From Bacillota bacterium (lineage in GTDB: Bacteria > Bacillota > Sulfobacillia > RBS10-35), in the NCBI GenBank assembly GCA_029960865.1, contig JASBVX010000006.1:1-16125 (forward strand): a DNA stretch of 16,125 nt, given 5' to 3'. The notes beneath the pieces were generated by a model, which saw nothing but the letters and a program-made list of their open reading frames with translations, was not told the DNA's origin and did not search any database. Below are positions 1-8,971 of the stretch, one piece after another; the first letter of the stretch is position 1, and each line of letters begins with the position of its first letter. The translations under genes and the position numbers were made by a program.

Positions 1-1610
1 GCGCCACCATGGCCCTTTTTGAGCGCCGGGACGTCATCATCGTGGCCAGCGTCTCCTGCATCTATGGCTTGGGTTCCCCTGAAGACTACAGCTCTCTGGT
101 CCTCTCCCTGCGGCTCGGGACGGAAAAGAGCCGGCGGGAGATCATCCGCAAACTGGTGGACCTCCAATACCAGCGCAACGACCTCGAGCTGGACCGGGGT
201 CGGTTCCGGGTGCGGGGAGATGTGGTGGAGGTCTGGCCCATCGGATCGGGGGAGAGGGCCCTGCGCATCGAGATGTTCGGCGACGAAATCGAGCGCCTGG
301 TGGAATTTGACCCTTTTACCGGCCACGATCTGGCGGAAAACCGCCATTTCGCCATCTATCCCGCCAGCCATTACCTCACCTCCCCCGAAAAGATGGAGCG
401 GGCCATCACCTCCATCGAGAAGGAGCTGGAAGAAAGGCTTTTGGAACTGCGCCGGCAAGGAAAGCTTCTCGAGGCCCAGCGCTTGGAGCAGCGCACCCGC
501 TACGACCTGGAGATGCTGCGGGAAGTGGGCTACTGCAGCGGTATCGAAAACTACAGCCGGCACCTCACGGGAAGGGCTCCCGGCCAGCCCCCTTACACCC
601 TTTTGGATTTCTTTCCCGACGATTTTCTGGTCATGATCGACGAATCCCACCAGACGATTCCCCAGATCCGGGCCATGTACGAAGGGGACCGCTCCCGCAA
701 GGAGGAGCTGGTGAAGTACGGGTTCCGCCTTCCGTCGGCCCTGGACAACCGTCCCCTCAAATTCGCAGAGTTCGAGGCGCGGGTGGGGGATGTCCTCTAC
801 GTCTCGGCCACCCCTGGGCCCTACGAGCTGCAGAAAGCCCGTCGTGTGGTGGAGCTCATCGTGCGGCCCACCGGCCTTTTGGATCCGGAGGTGGAGGTCA
901 AGCCCACCCGGGGCCAGATGGACGATCTCATCCACCAGATCCGCCTGCGGACGGCAAAAAACCAGCGGGTCCTGGTCACGACCCTCACCAAGAAGATGGC
1001 GGAAGAGCTCACCGATTACCTCAGGGAAAACGGCATCCGGGTCCGCTACATGCACTCCGATGTGGAAACCCTGGAGCGGATGGCCATCATCCGCGACCTG
1101 CGCCTGGGTGTCTTCGACGTCCTGGTAGGGATCAACCTTTTGCGGGAAGGCTTGGACCTTCCTGAAGTGAGCCTGGTGGCCATCCTGGATGCCGACAAGG
1201 AAGGATACCTCCGCTCCGAACGGAGCCTCATCCAGACCATCGGCCGGGCCGCCCGCCACGTGGAAGGAAAAGTCATCCTCTATGCCGACTCCATCACCCC
1301 TTCCATGGAGGCCGCCATCCGGGAGACGGAGCGGCGCCGAGCCATCCAGAAAGCCTTCAACGAGGCCCACGGCATCACGCCCCGCACGGTGGAAAAAGCG
1401 GTCCGGGATGTCATCGAGAATACCCGCCACCTTTCCCGGGATGTGGCCATGGAGTTGCCAGAGGATCTCCAGAACGTCAAGCCCAGGGATATCCCCAAGT
1501 GGGTCAAGAAGCTGGAAAAAGAAATGAAAGAGGCAGCCCGCCAGCTGGAATTCGAAAGGGCTGCCCTCCTGCGGGACATGATCCGGGAGCTGGAAGCGGC
1601 CCGGCGGTGA
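1..1610 (+). CDS. uvrB: UvrABC excinuclease subunit B, 5' end cut off by the window
   Basis: UvrB is the ATP-dependent damage-verification subunit of bacterial nucleotide excision repair; it receives DNA from UvrA and positions UvrC for incision. The frame is open from base 3 and reads A-T-M-A-L-F-E-R-R-D-V, an internal UvrB segment, so the ATG at 9 is not the real start. About 535 codons are visible against a usual ~660, so roughly the first 125 residues are upstream, including the Walker A loop and the DNA-clamping beta-hairpin. Visible landmarks are the motif II box DESH (about 639-650), YVSATPGPYEL (about 799-831), the motif V/VI region with GINLLREGLDLPE and QTIGRAARH (about 1126-1260), and a C-terminal UVR helical-hairpin domain (about 1500-1600) that contacts UvrC. 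It is the first visible gene of the uvr cluster, and trpS follows 49 bases later with no terminator between. Confidence 0.98.
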   Translation, partial: ATMALFERRDVIIVASVSCIYGLGSPEDYSSLVLSLRLGTEKSRREIIRKLVDLQYQRNDLELDRGRFRVRGDVVEVWPIGSGERALRIEMFGDEIERLVEFDPFTGHDLAENRHFAIYPASHYLTSPEKMERAITSIEKELEERLLELRRQGKLLEAQRLEQRTRYDLEMLREVGYCSGIENYSRHLTGRAPGQPPYTLLDFFPDDFLVMIDESHQTIPQIRAMYEGDRSRKEELVKYGFRLPSALDNRPLKFAEFEARVGDVLYVSATPGPYELQKARRVVELIVRPTGLLDPEVEVKPTRGQMDDLIHQIRLRTAKNQRVLVTTLTKKMAEELTDYLRENGIRVRYMHSDVETLERMAIIRDLRLGVFDVLVGINLLREGLDLPEVSLVAILDADKEGYLRSERSLIQTIGRAARHVEGKVILYADSITPSMEAAIRETERRRAIQKAFNEAHGITPRTVEKAVRDVIENTRHLSRDVAMELPEDLQNVKPRDIPKWVKKLEKEMKEAARQLEFERAALLRDMIRELEAARR

Positions 1611-1643
1611 ACGCCGTTGCCGGTGGTATGGTGATACGGAAAG

Positions 1644-1650
1644 AAGGAGG
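1644..1650 (+). promoter_or_regulatory. Ribosome binding site of trpS (fixes a TTG start)
   Basis: AAGGAGG lies 9 bases before the TTG at 1660. No ATG or GTG in the trpS frame fits better, and the protein begins at the position expected for TrpS, so this site supports the unusual TTG start. Confidence 0.8.
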
Positions 1651-1659
1651 ACAGCCTCA

Positions 1660-2643
1660 TTGCCAAGGGTATTTTCGGGAGTGCAACCGACGGGAGCTTT
1701 GCATATCGGCAATTACCTCGGAGCATTGCGCCAGTTTGAAGCAGCTCCGGGGCATCTTTACTGCATCGTGGACTGGCATGCCATCACCGAGCCCCATGAT
1801 CCCGCTCTCCTGAGAGAGGGGACCCTCCATGTGGCGGCGGCCATGATCGCCCTGGGGCTTCATGAGGGCTCCACCCTCTTCGTCCAGTCCCATGTCCCCG
1901 CCCACATGGAGCTTATGTGGTACATGACCTGCACCGGCACCATGGGGGAGCTCCAGCGGATGACCCAGTTCAAAGCCAAAGCCCAAGGAAGGGAGAGCGT
2001 TTCCGTAGGCCTTTTCGCTTACCCTCTCCTCATGGCAGCCGATATTCTCCTCTATCGCACGGAGAAGGTGCCGGTAGGGGAAGACCAAAAGCAGCACGTG
2101 GAGCTGACCCGGGATCTGGCGGAGCGCTTCAACAGCCGCTATGGAAAGACCTTTGTCCTGCCTGAAGCGGTGATGCCGCCGGCAGGAGCCCGGGTGCGCT
2201 CCCTCACCAAGCCCACAGAGAAGATGTCCAAGAGCGACCCTGATCCCGACTCCAAGATCCTCCTCCTGGATTCCCCCGACGATATTCGCCGCAAGATCAA
2301 GCGGGCGGTCACCGATACGGGGCGGGAGATCCGCCATGACCCGGAGGAAAAACCGGGGATCAGCAACCTTCTGGAGATCCAGAGCGCCCTCACGGGGACG
2401 CCCATTTCTCGGCTGGAAGAGCTTTATGCCGGGAAGGCCTACCGGGAGTTCAAGGAAGAAGTGGCGGAGGCGGTGGTGGAGGGCCTCCGGCCCCTGAGGG
2501 AAAAGATGGTAGCCATCGCTTCCGAGGCGGGGGAGATCGAAAGGATCCTGCAGGAAGGAGCTCGGAAGGCGGCTGCCCTGGGGGCACCGTTGCTGGAGGA
2601 TGTGAGAAGAAAACTGGGCTTTATGGAGCTGTCCCCCTCATGA
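1660..2643 (+). CDS. trpS: Tryptophanyl-tRNA synthetase
   Basis: This class I aminoacyl-tRNA synthetase charges tRNA-Trp with tryptophan using ATP in the cytoplasm. The 327 residues match the usual bacterial TrpS length (~330). The HIGH-type signature appears as HIGN (residues 15-18) after the typical N-terminal FSGVQPTG, GEDQ precedes a helix as in the family, and KMSKS is intact at residues 188-192. Start: a TTG at 1660 with a strong AAGGAGG site. The stop overlaps the uvrA start in ATGA (2640-2643), implying translational coupling. Many Firmicute trpS genes sit behind a T-box leader or attenuator; only 49 bases separate this one from uvrB and no T-box can fit, so expression probably follows the uvr operon. 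Its place between uvrB and uvrA is the odd point; the function is not in doubt. Confidence 0.98.
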   Translation: MPRVFSGVQPTGALHIGNYLGALRQFEAAPGHLYCIVDWHAITEPHDPALLREGTLHVAAAMIALGLHEGSTLFVQSHVPAHMELMWYMTCTGTMGELQRMTQFKAKAQGRESVSVGLFAYPLLMAADILLYRTEKVPVGEDQKQHVELTRDLAERFNSRYGKTFVLPEAVMPPAGARVRSLTKPTEKMSKSDPDPDSKILLLDSPDDIRRKIKRAVTDTGREIRHDPEEKPGISNLLEIQSALTGTPISRLEELYAGKAYREFKEEVAEAVVEGLRPLREKMVAIASEAGEIERILQEGARKAAALGAPLLEDVRRKLGFMELSPS

Positions 2644-5495
2644 AAGACGCCATCGTCATACGGGGGGCGCGGCAGCACAACCTCAAAAATGTCGACGTCA
2701 CCCTCCCGCGGGGAGCGTTGGTGGTCTTTACCGGCGTGAGCGGGTCGGGGAAATCCAGCCTGGCTTTCGACACCCTCTACGCCGAAGGGCAGCGCCGCTA
2801 CGTGGAATCCCTCTCGGCCTATGCCCGCCAGTTCCTTGGGCAGATGGAAAAGCCGGATGTGGACGACATCCAGGGGCTTTCTCCGGCCATCTCGGTGGAT
2901 CAAAAGACCACCAGCAAGAATCCCCGTTCCACCGTCGGGACCGTGACAGAGATCTATGATTACCTGCGCCTTCTCTTTGCCCGGGTGGGCCATCCCTTTT
3001 GCCCCCGCTGCGGGATCCCTATCGAGTCCCAGACGGTGGACCAGATGGTGGATCGAATCCTCCAGTGGCCGGCGGGGACCCGCCTGCAGCTTCTGGCCCC
3101 CATCATCCGCCGGCGCAAGGGGGAACATCTGCAGGTTCTGCAGGATCTTAAACGGCAGGGGTTCCTTAGGGTGCGGGTGGACGGCACCGTCTATCTCCTC
3201 GACGAGGTGCCTCCGCTGGAAAAGAACAAATACCACACCATCGAAGTGGTGGTGGACCGCCTGGTCCTGAAAGGGGAGCGGGAAAGCCGCCTGGCCGATT
3301 CCCTGGAACTGGCCCTTTCCCAGGGGGATGGCCTGGCGGTGGCCTGGGGCCAGCTCCCTTCGGGAGAGGAAGAAGAGATCCTCTTCAACGCCAAGCTCTC
3401 CTGCCCCCAGTGCGGTTTTTCCTTTCCCGAGATATCGCCGCGCCTCTTTTCCTTCAACAATCCCTACGGGGCCTGCCCTGAATGCACCGGCCTGGGATAC
3501 CGCATGGTTCCCGATCCCGACAAGATTGTCCCCCACCCCCACCTCTCGGTGGCCGAGGGCGCTGTCAGGCCTTGGGCTCAGGCCGGAAGCCAGTACTACC
3601 CTCAGCTCCTGAAGCAGCTGGCGGACCACCTGGGCTTTTCCATCGATGAGCCTCTCCAGGATCAGCCTGAATTCCTGGACATCATCCTCCACGGATATCA
3701 TGGCCACCCCATCCCCTTCACCTACCGGAACCGCTTCGGCCGCACCCGTCACCGGGAGGTGACCTTTAAGGGAGTTTTGCCTTACATCCAGCAGCGCTAT
3801 GAGGAAGCCGGCTCCGAAGGGGAGATCCAGGATGTGACCGTCTATATGTCGGAGATGGTCTGCCCGGCCTGCGGGGGAAAGCGTTTGCGTCCCGAGGCTC
3901 TGGCGGTGAAAGTGCAGGACCTCTCCATCGCCGATGTGGCGGCCATGACGGTGGGCAAGGCCTTTGCCTTTTTCGAGGGGCTTCCCCGGTCCCTCACCGA
4001 AAGGGAGATGGCCATCGCCCGACTGGTGGTCCGGGAGATCGCCAACCGCCTGGGCTTTCTCCTGGATGTGGGCCTGGACTATCTGACCCTGGACCGGGCT
4101 TCCGCCACCCTTTCCGGGGGGGAGGCTCAGCGGATTCGCCTGGCCACCCAGATCGGTTCGGGGCTGGTGGGGGTCCTGTATGTTCTGGATGAGCCCAGCA
4201 TCGGCCTCCACCAACGGGACAATCAGCGCCTTATCGCCACGTTGCAGCGGTTGCGGGATCTGGGGAACACCCTGGTGGTGGTGGAACACGATGAAGACAC
4301 TATCCGGGCCGCCGACTGGGTGGTGGATGTGGGACCAGGGTCAGGGGAGCACGGAGGCCGAGTGGTGGCCAGCGGCCCTCCCGCCGCCATCGCCGCCCAC
4401 CCCGATTCCCTGACGGGGGCTTACCTCAGCGGGCGCCTGCGCATCCCTGTCCCCAGCGCCCGCCGCCAGGCCGATCCCCACCGCCTCCTGACGGTCAGGG
4501 GGGCCCGCCATCACAACCTAAAGGGGATCGACGTCACCATCCCCCTGGGGCTTTTCATCGCCGTAACGGGGGTTTCGGGGTCGGGGAAGAGCACGCTGAT
4601 CCACGAGGTCCTTTACGAGGCCCTCATGGCCCACCTCTACGGTTCCCGGGAGACCCCCGGCCGCTACGAGTCCATCGAAGGGCTGAACCATGTGCGCAAG
4701 GTGGTCATGGTGGACCAGTCCCCCATCGGGCGCACGCCCCGCTCCAATCCTGCCACCTACACCGGCGTTTTCGACCATATTCGGGAGCTTTTCGCCCTGA
4801 CCCCCGAGGCCAGGGCCCGAGGCTACAAGAAGGGCCGCTTCAGCTTCAACGTCCCGGGCGGCCGCTGCGAAGCCTGCCGCGGGGAGGGCCTGGTAAAGAT
4901 CGAGATGCATTTCCTTCCCGCTGTCTACGTGCCCTGCGAAGTGTGCGGAGGGACCCGATACAACCGCGAGACCCTGGAGATCCGCTACAAGGGAAAGAAC
5001 ATCGCAGAAGTCCTGGAGATGACGGTGGAGGAAGCCCGCTCCCTATTCGGGGCGGTGCCGCCCCTGGAGCGAAAGCTGGGCTTTCTGGAAGATGTGGGCC
5101 TTGGGTACATCCGCCTGGGCCAGCCTGCCACCACCCTTTCGGGAGGAGAAGCCCAGCGGGTGAAGCTGGCTTCGGAGCTCTCCCGCCGCAGCGATGGGGC
5201 CACCCTCTATCTCCTGGACGAGCCCACCACCGGCCTTCACCCCCACGACATCCAGTACCTGGTGAAGGTGCTGCAGCGCTTCGTGGAGGCAGGCGACACG
5301 GTGGTGGTCATCGAGCACAACCTGGATGTCATCAAGCAGGCCGACTGGATCATCGATCTGGGCCCGGAGGGGGGCGACCGGGGCGGGCAGGTGGTGGTGG
5401 CGGGAACGCCTGAAGCGGTGGCTGCCTGCTCCTCTTCCTATACCGGCCGCTACCTGGGGCCTGTGTTGGAGGCCGCCTTATCGCCGCGGGCATGA
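2640..5495 (+). CDS. uvrA: UvrABC excinuclease subunit A (damage-sensing ABC ATPase)
   Basis: UvrA dimers scan DNA for bulky lesions and load UvrB. The 951 residues fit the family (~940-960). Two ABC cassettes are complete: Walker A GVSGSGKSS near residue 32 and GVSGSGKST near 644; signature LSGGEAQR near 491 and 834; Walker B with VLDEPSIGLH near 514 and LLDEPTTGLH near 857. Zinc-binding pairs are present at C255/C258 with C279/C282 in the first half, and C743/C746 with C766/C769 in the second; the latter is the DNA-binding zinc finger. An additional CxxC lies at 121-124. The ATG start overlaps the trpS stop by 4 bases. The SpoVAF-like gene follows after 43 bases without a visible terminator. 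No SOS (LexA/DinR) operator can be assigned here, because the operon promoter lies outside the window. Confidence 0.99.
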   Translation: MKDAIVIRGARQHNLKNVDVTLPRGALVVFTGVSGSGKSSLAFDTLYAEGQRRYVESLSAYARQFLGQMEKPDVDDIQGLSPAISVDQKTTSKNPRSTVGTVTEIYDYLRLLFARVGHPFCPRCGIPIESQTVDQMVDRILQWPAGTRLQLLAPIIRRRKGEHLQVLQDLKRQGFLRVRVDGTVYLLDEVPPLEKNKYHTIEVVVDRLVLKGERESRLADSLELALSQGDGLAVAWGQLPSGEEEEILFNAKLSCPQCGFSFPEISPRLFSFNNPYGACPECTGLGYRMVPDPDKIVPHPHLSVAEGAVRPWAQAGSQYYPQLLKQLADHLGFSIDEPLQDQPEFLDIILHGYHGHPIPFTYRNRFGRTRHREVTFKGVLPYIQQRYEEAGSEGEIQDVTVYMSEMVCPACGGKRLRPEALAVKVQDLSIADVAAMTVGKAFAFFEGLPRSLTEREMAIARLVVREIANRLGFLLDVGLDYLTLDRASATLSGGEAQRIRLATQIGSGLVGVLYVLDEPSIGLHQRDNQRLIATLQRLRDLGNTLVVVEHDEDTIRAADWVVDVGPGSGEHGGRVVASGPPAAIAAHPDSLTGAYLSGRLRIPVPSARRQADPHRLLTVRGARHHNLKGIDVTIPLGLFIAVTGVSGSGKSTLIHEVLYEALMAHLYGSRETPGRYESIEGLNHVRKVVMVDQSPIGRTPRSNPATYTGVFDHIRELFALTPEARARGYKKGRFSFNVPGGRCEACRGEGLVKIEMHFLPAVYVPCEVCGGTRYNRETLEIRYKGKNIAEVLEMTVEEARSLFGAVPPLERKLGFLEDVGLGYIRLGQPATTLSGGEAQRVKLASELSRRSDGATLYLLDEPTTGLHPHDIQYLVKVLQRFVEAGDTVVVIEHNLDVIKQADWIIDLGPEGGDRGGQVVVAGTPEAVAACSSSYTGRYLGPVLEAALSPRA

Positions 5496-5525
5496 TCGGC
5501 CTTCCACCGGGAACACTTCCTTTGC

Positions 5526-5532
5526 GGAGGTG
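5526..5532 (+). promoter_or_regulatory. Ribosome binding site deciding the start of the germination gene
   Basis: GGAGGTG lies 6 bases upstream of ATG 5539. The same frame stays open back to 5326, inside uvrA, but the residues from that extension are low-complexity and read through uvrA codons, so this site marks the true start. Confidence 0.8.
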
Positions 5533-5538
5533 TACCCT

Positions 5539-7053
5539 ATGGCCCACGACAGGACCCCCTTCACCGGCCCGTGGGAAGACCCCCTATCCAGCCGCTCCAT
5601 CGAGGTCCACACCCGCTTTGTCTCTAGCGATCTCCAAAAGAACGTGGCCTACCTGGAAAAGCTTTTGGGCGTCAAGGAATCCTTCGATATCATCAGCCAA
5701 CCCTATGAGCTGCGGGGGCGAAAACTCCACATTTTCGTCATCAATGGCTTCTATCAGGAGCAGACCATCCTGCAGCTGTTGGCAGAGCTCCTTTCGGAAG
5801 ACTCGTGGCCGGAAGAGCGGGAAGGACCCTTTCTACCCCACCTTTTCACCCACGGCCTGACCCTCCCCGGAGTCCAGGTGGTGGACACTGTGGATGAGCT
5901 GGCCACGGCGGTTCTGGCCGGCCCTCTGGGGATCCTCATCGATGGCTTCAAGAAGGCTCTGGTGGTGGATACCCGCACCTACCCCGCCCGGATCCCCAAC
6001 GTTCCCCAGACGGAGAAGGTCATCTTTGGCCCCCAGGACGGCTTTGTGGAAACCCTCCTCTACAACACCGTCCTCATCCGCCGCCGCCTCCGGGATCCCC
6101 GCCTGCGCTGCGAAAAGATCACGGTGGGGCGCCATTCCCGCACCGATGTGGCCATCTGCTACCTGGAAGGGGTGGCCGACGAAGGGGTGCTGCAAAAGGT
6201 GCGGGAGCGCCTTGCCCGCTCCGACATCCGCAACGTCACCATGGCGGAAAGGGCGGTGGCCAATATCCTCTCCGCCCACCCGTGGAATCCATTGCCCACC
6301 GTCCGCTTCACCGAGCGGGCCGACCTGGCGGCCGCCCAGATCGTGGAAGGCCGGGTGGTGGTCATCGTGGATACGGCTCCCAACGCCATCATCGTGCCGG
6401 CTCCTTTTTTCACCCATGTGCCCCACCCGGAAGAATTCCACCTGCCGGCCCTGGCGGCCACTTACCTCAGGTGGCTGGCCATCCTGGCAGCCTTGGCCTC
6501 GGTGTATCTGCCGGCCATCTGGCTTCTCTCCATCCTGGAACCCCGGCTCCTAGCCTGGCCCTGGCCTACCCGCCCGGCGGGGGGGGCCTTTCTCTCCATT
6601 CCTCTCCAGCTGATCCTGGCGGCCGTCAGCATCGAGCTGATCCGCCGGGCGGTCCTCAATACGCCCACCCCTATCGTGGCGGCCATGAGCATCATCGGGG
6701 CGGTGGTGGTGGGAGATGCCGTCATCAAAGCCAAGGTGTTCCTCCCGGAAGTGCTGGTGGTCATGGGCCTTTCCGCCGTCTTCAACTTCGCCATCCCTTC
6801 GGTGGAGTTCACCTTCATCGCCCGCCTCATGGCCCTCTTCCTCCTCTTCATGACGTGGGGCCTGCACGTGTGGGGCATCCTCCTGGGCACCCTCCTTTTC
6901 TTCCTCACGATGCTCTTCACCCGCACCCTGGGGGTTTCTTACCTTTGGCCCCTTTGGCCTTTCGATGCCCGGGCCCTCAAGGCCATCTTCCTGGTGCCGC
7001 CCCTTACCGCCGACATGACCTCGGAGGGTGGCTCCTGGCGGCGCCAGACCTGA
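5539..7053 (+). CDS. spoVAF: GerA-family spore germination membrane protein, SpoVAF-like
   Basis: GerA-family A subunits sit in the inner spore membrane and act in nutrient-triggered germination; SpoVAF is the family member linked to the SpoVA dipicolinic acid channel in Bacillus. The 504 residues contain the large soluble N-terminal domain (about 20-300) and a membrane domain with about five helices (near 310-333, 350-372, 376-397, 402-420 and 425-461). The N-terminal stretch around residues 33-72 (N-x2-Y-L-x3-L-G-V-x2-S-F-D-I, then NGF) resembles SpoVAF more than receptor GerAA. Family hallmarks further in are QDGFVETLLYN (166-176), LIRRRLRDPRL (179-189), VGRHSRTDVA (196-205) and GRVVVIVD (271-278). 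No gerB/gerC or other spoVA gene is next to it, and it lies between uvrA and uvrC. No sporulation sigma promoter is visible in the 43-base gap. The subtype is inferred from motifs only. Confidence 0.87.
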   Translation: MAHDRTPFTGPWEDPLSSRSIEVHTRFVSSDLQKNVAYLEKLLGVKESFDIISQPYELRGRKLHIFVINGFYQEQTILQLLAELLSEDSWPEEREGPFLPHLFTHGLTLPGVQVVDTVDELATAVLAGPLGILIDGFKKALVVDTRTYPARIPNVPQTEKVIFGPQDGFVETLLYNTVLIRRRLRDPRLRCEKITVGRHSRTDVAICYLEGVADEGVLQKVRERLARSDIRNVTMAERAVANILSAHPWNPLPTVRFTERADLAAAQIVEGRVVVIVDTAPNAIIVPAPFFTHVPHPEEFHLPALAATYLRWLAILAALASVYLPAIWLLSILEPRLLAWPWPTRPAGGAFLSIPLQLILAAVSIELIRRAVLNTPTPIVAAMSIIGAVVVGDAVIKAKVFLPEVLVVMGLSAVFNFAIPSVEFTFIARLMALFLLFMTWGLHVWGILLGTLLFFLTMLFTRTLGVSYLWPLWPFDARALKAIFLVPPLTADMTSEGGSWRRQT

Positions 7054-7065
7054 TACCATCAACGT

Positions 7066-8940
7066 ATGAGAGAGGGCGTGCCGCGGGAGATCGCCGAGAC
7101 CTTGCCCCATCTTCCCGAGCGCCCGGGGGTGTACCTCTACCGGGACCGGGAGGGGCACGTCATCTATGTGGGAAAGGCCAGCTCCCTCAGGGATCGGGTG
7201 CGGTCGTACTGGAACGCTTCTTCCTCCCTGGAACCCAGGAAAAGGCGCCTCCTGGAGGAGGCCGCCACGGTGGAGACCATCGTCACCCATGATCCCCTGG
7301 AGGCCCTCATCCTGGAGGCCAACCTCATCAAGCTCCACCGGCCCCGTTACAATGTGCGCTTGCGGGACGACAAGCAATACCCTTGGCTACGGATCGACCT
7401 CCAGGAAGAGTGGCCCCGGTTGGAGCTGGTGCGAAAACGCTCCGACGATGGCGCCCGCTACTTTGGACCCTACGCCGATGCGGGAGCCCTGAAGGCAGTC
7501 CTCCCCACCATCCGGCAGGCGTTTCCTTACCGCAGCTGCAGCGATCGGCGCCTGCGCCAGGGACCGCCCCCTTGCCTCTATTACCACATCGGGCGCTGCA
7601 GCGCCCCCTGTGCGGGCTATGTTTCCCGGGAAGACTATCACGCGATGGTGCGGGGCCTGGTGCAGTTTCTGTCGGGTCAGGACGATGCCCTGGTGAAGGA
7701 CCTCAGGCGTCAGATGGAGGCCAAAGCGGCGGAACTCAAGTTTGAAGAAGCGGCTCGCCTAAGGGATCGGCTCCGCAGCCTGGAGAGGATTCGCAGCGAA
7801 CAAAAGGCGGTCCTGCGGAGCACCGCCCATCGGGACGTGGTGGCGGTGGCGGCGGAAGAAGACCTGGCGGCAGCCTGCGTCTTTTTCGTCCGCCAGGGGG
7901 AAGTGGAAGGCCAGGAGACCTTTCTCCTCTCGGTGGGGGCCGAAAGCGAGGAGCAGGCCATCCTGCGATCTTTTCTCCAGCAGTACTACGGCGAAGGATC
8001 CACCGTGCCCAGGGAGATCCTTTGCCCTGTGGATCTGGAGGAGCGGGAGGAGCTGGAAGCTTTCTTAAGCCGCTTGCGAGGCTCCAAGGTTCACCTGCGC
8101 CACCCCCGCAGGGGTGAGGCCCGCCGCCTGGTGGAGCTGGTCCAGGAAAACGCCCGGGTGCGCCTTTTGCAAGAGAAATGGCGCCGGGATCGGTCCCGGC
8201 AAAAGGGGGAAGAGGCGGCGTCCCAGCTGCAAGAGGTTTTGGATCTGCCGGCTCCCCCCGGGCGCATCGAATGCTTCGACATCTCCCATACCGGCGGAAA
8301 CCAGGCGGTGGGCGCCATGACGGTCTGGCAAGAGGGCACCCTGGCCCCTTCCCAGTATCGCCGCTTTCGCATCCAGGGGCCCATCACGCCGGGGGATGAT
8401 CCCGCCGCCATGAGGGAAGTCCTCCACCGCCGGTTTCGCCGTGCCCTGGAGTCCAGGGAAGGGCACCTTCCTCCCGGGGAAGGGGAAGGATGGGCGCGCC
8501 TGCCGGACCTCCTCCTTTTGGATGGGGGGGAAGGGCAGCTTTCGGCAGGGCTGGAGGTCCTGCGGGGGCTCGGGCTCTCCATCCCTATCGCAGCCCTTTC
8601 CGAAGAGCGGGAGGCGCTCCACCTTCCCGGCCGGTCTCCCCTGCTCTTGCCCCGGGAGGCTCCGGCCCTCCATCTTTTGCAGCAGCTCCGGGATGAAGCC
8701 CATCGATTCGGTTTGGGTTACCATCAAAAGCTCCGCTCCAAGAAAGCTTTCCACTCCCTCTTGGACGAGATCCCGGGCATCGGCCCCAAACGGAAGCGAG
8801 CCTTGATCCACCAGTTCGGCTCGGTGAGAGCCCTGGTGGAAGCCGGCCCTGAAGCCCTGGAGGCCCTTCCCGGGTTTCCCCGCTCCCTGGCGGAGAAGGT
8901 CTATCGCTACCTGGTGGAAGAAGTCAGCGAGGAAATGTAA
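7066..8940 (+). CDS. uvrC: UvrABC excinuclease subunit C (dual-incision nuclease)
   Basis: UvrC cuts both sides of the lesion in the UvrB-DNA complex. The 624 residues show the full order: a GIY-YIG nuclease domain (about 12-95, with PGVYLYRD and IYVGKA) for the 3' cut; four cysteines C158, C170, C178 and C182, whose spacing matches the iron-sulfur ligands described for UvrC; a UVR domain (about 211-242) that pairs with UvrB; an RNase H-like endonuclease domain with the DISH motif (D405), DGG (D486) and H546 as likely catalytic residues for the 5' cut; and tandem helix-hairpin-helix motifs (about 567-620, IPGIGPKRKR). The ATG lies 12 bases after the preceding stop, in the same frame. It has no clear Shine-Dalgarno, so translation may depend on coupling; GTG 7078 is the only close alternative. 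Downstream is the best promoter of the window, so this gene probably ends the uvr transcript. Confidence 0.99.
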   Translation: MREGVPREIAETLPHLPERPGVYLYRDREGHVIYVGKASSLRDRVRSYWNASSSLEPRKRRLLEEAATVETIVTHDPLEALILEANLIKLHRPRYNVRLRDDKQYPWLRIDLQEEWPRLELVRKRSDDGARYFGPYADAGALKAVLPTIRQAFPYRSCSDRRLRQGPPPCLYYHIGRCSAPCAGYVSREDYHAMVRGLVQFLSGQDDALVKDLRRQMEAKAAELKFEEAARLRDRLRSLERIRSEQKAVLRSTAHRDVVAVAAEEDLAAACVFFVRQGEVEGQETFLLSVGAESEEQAILRSFLQQYYGEGSTVPREILCPVDLEEREELEAFLSRLRGSKVHLRHPRRGEARRLVELVQENARVRLLQEKWRRDRSRQKGEEAASQLQEVLDLPAPPGRIECFDISHTGGNQAVGAMTVWQEGTLAPSQYRRFRIQGPITPGDDPAAMREVLHRRFRRALESREGHLPPGEGEGWARLPDLLLLDGGEGQLSAGLEVLRGLGLSIPIAALSEEREALHLPGRSPLLLPREAPALHLLQQLRDEAHRFGLGYHQKLRSKKAFHSLLDEIPGIGPKRKRALIHQFGSVRALVEAGPEALEALPGFPRSLAEKVYRYLVEEVSEEM

Positions 8941-8971
8941 TGGGTAGGCTTAGAGAAAGTCATATATACCC

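Noticed and set aside
1611..1659. T-box or attenuator upstream of trpS
   Set aside because: Only 49 bases are available and no stem, antiterminator or terminator is visible.
2439..4289. Long minus-strand open frame (616 codons) antisense to trpS and uvrA
   Set aside because: It covers strongly conserved uvrA coding sequence, its product is His/Gly/Gln-rich with no recognisable domain, and high GC makes such antisense frames common.
5326..5538. Upstream in-frame extension of the SpoVAF-like gene into uvrA
   Set aside because: It overlaps conserved uvrA codons and is W/R-rich noise. ATG 5539 has a strong ribosome site and begins where the family does.
6282..7292. Plus-strand open frame of 336 codons across the germination gene and the start of uvrC
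   Set aside because: The product is Gly/Pro/His/Arg-rich low complexity and shadows two recognised genes in another frame.
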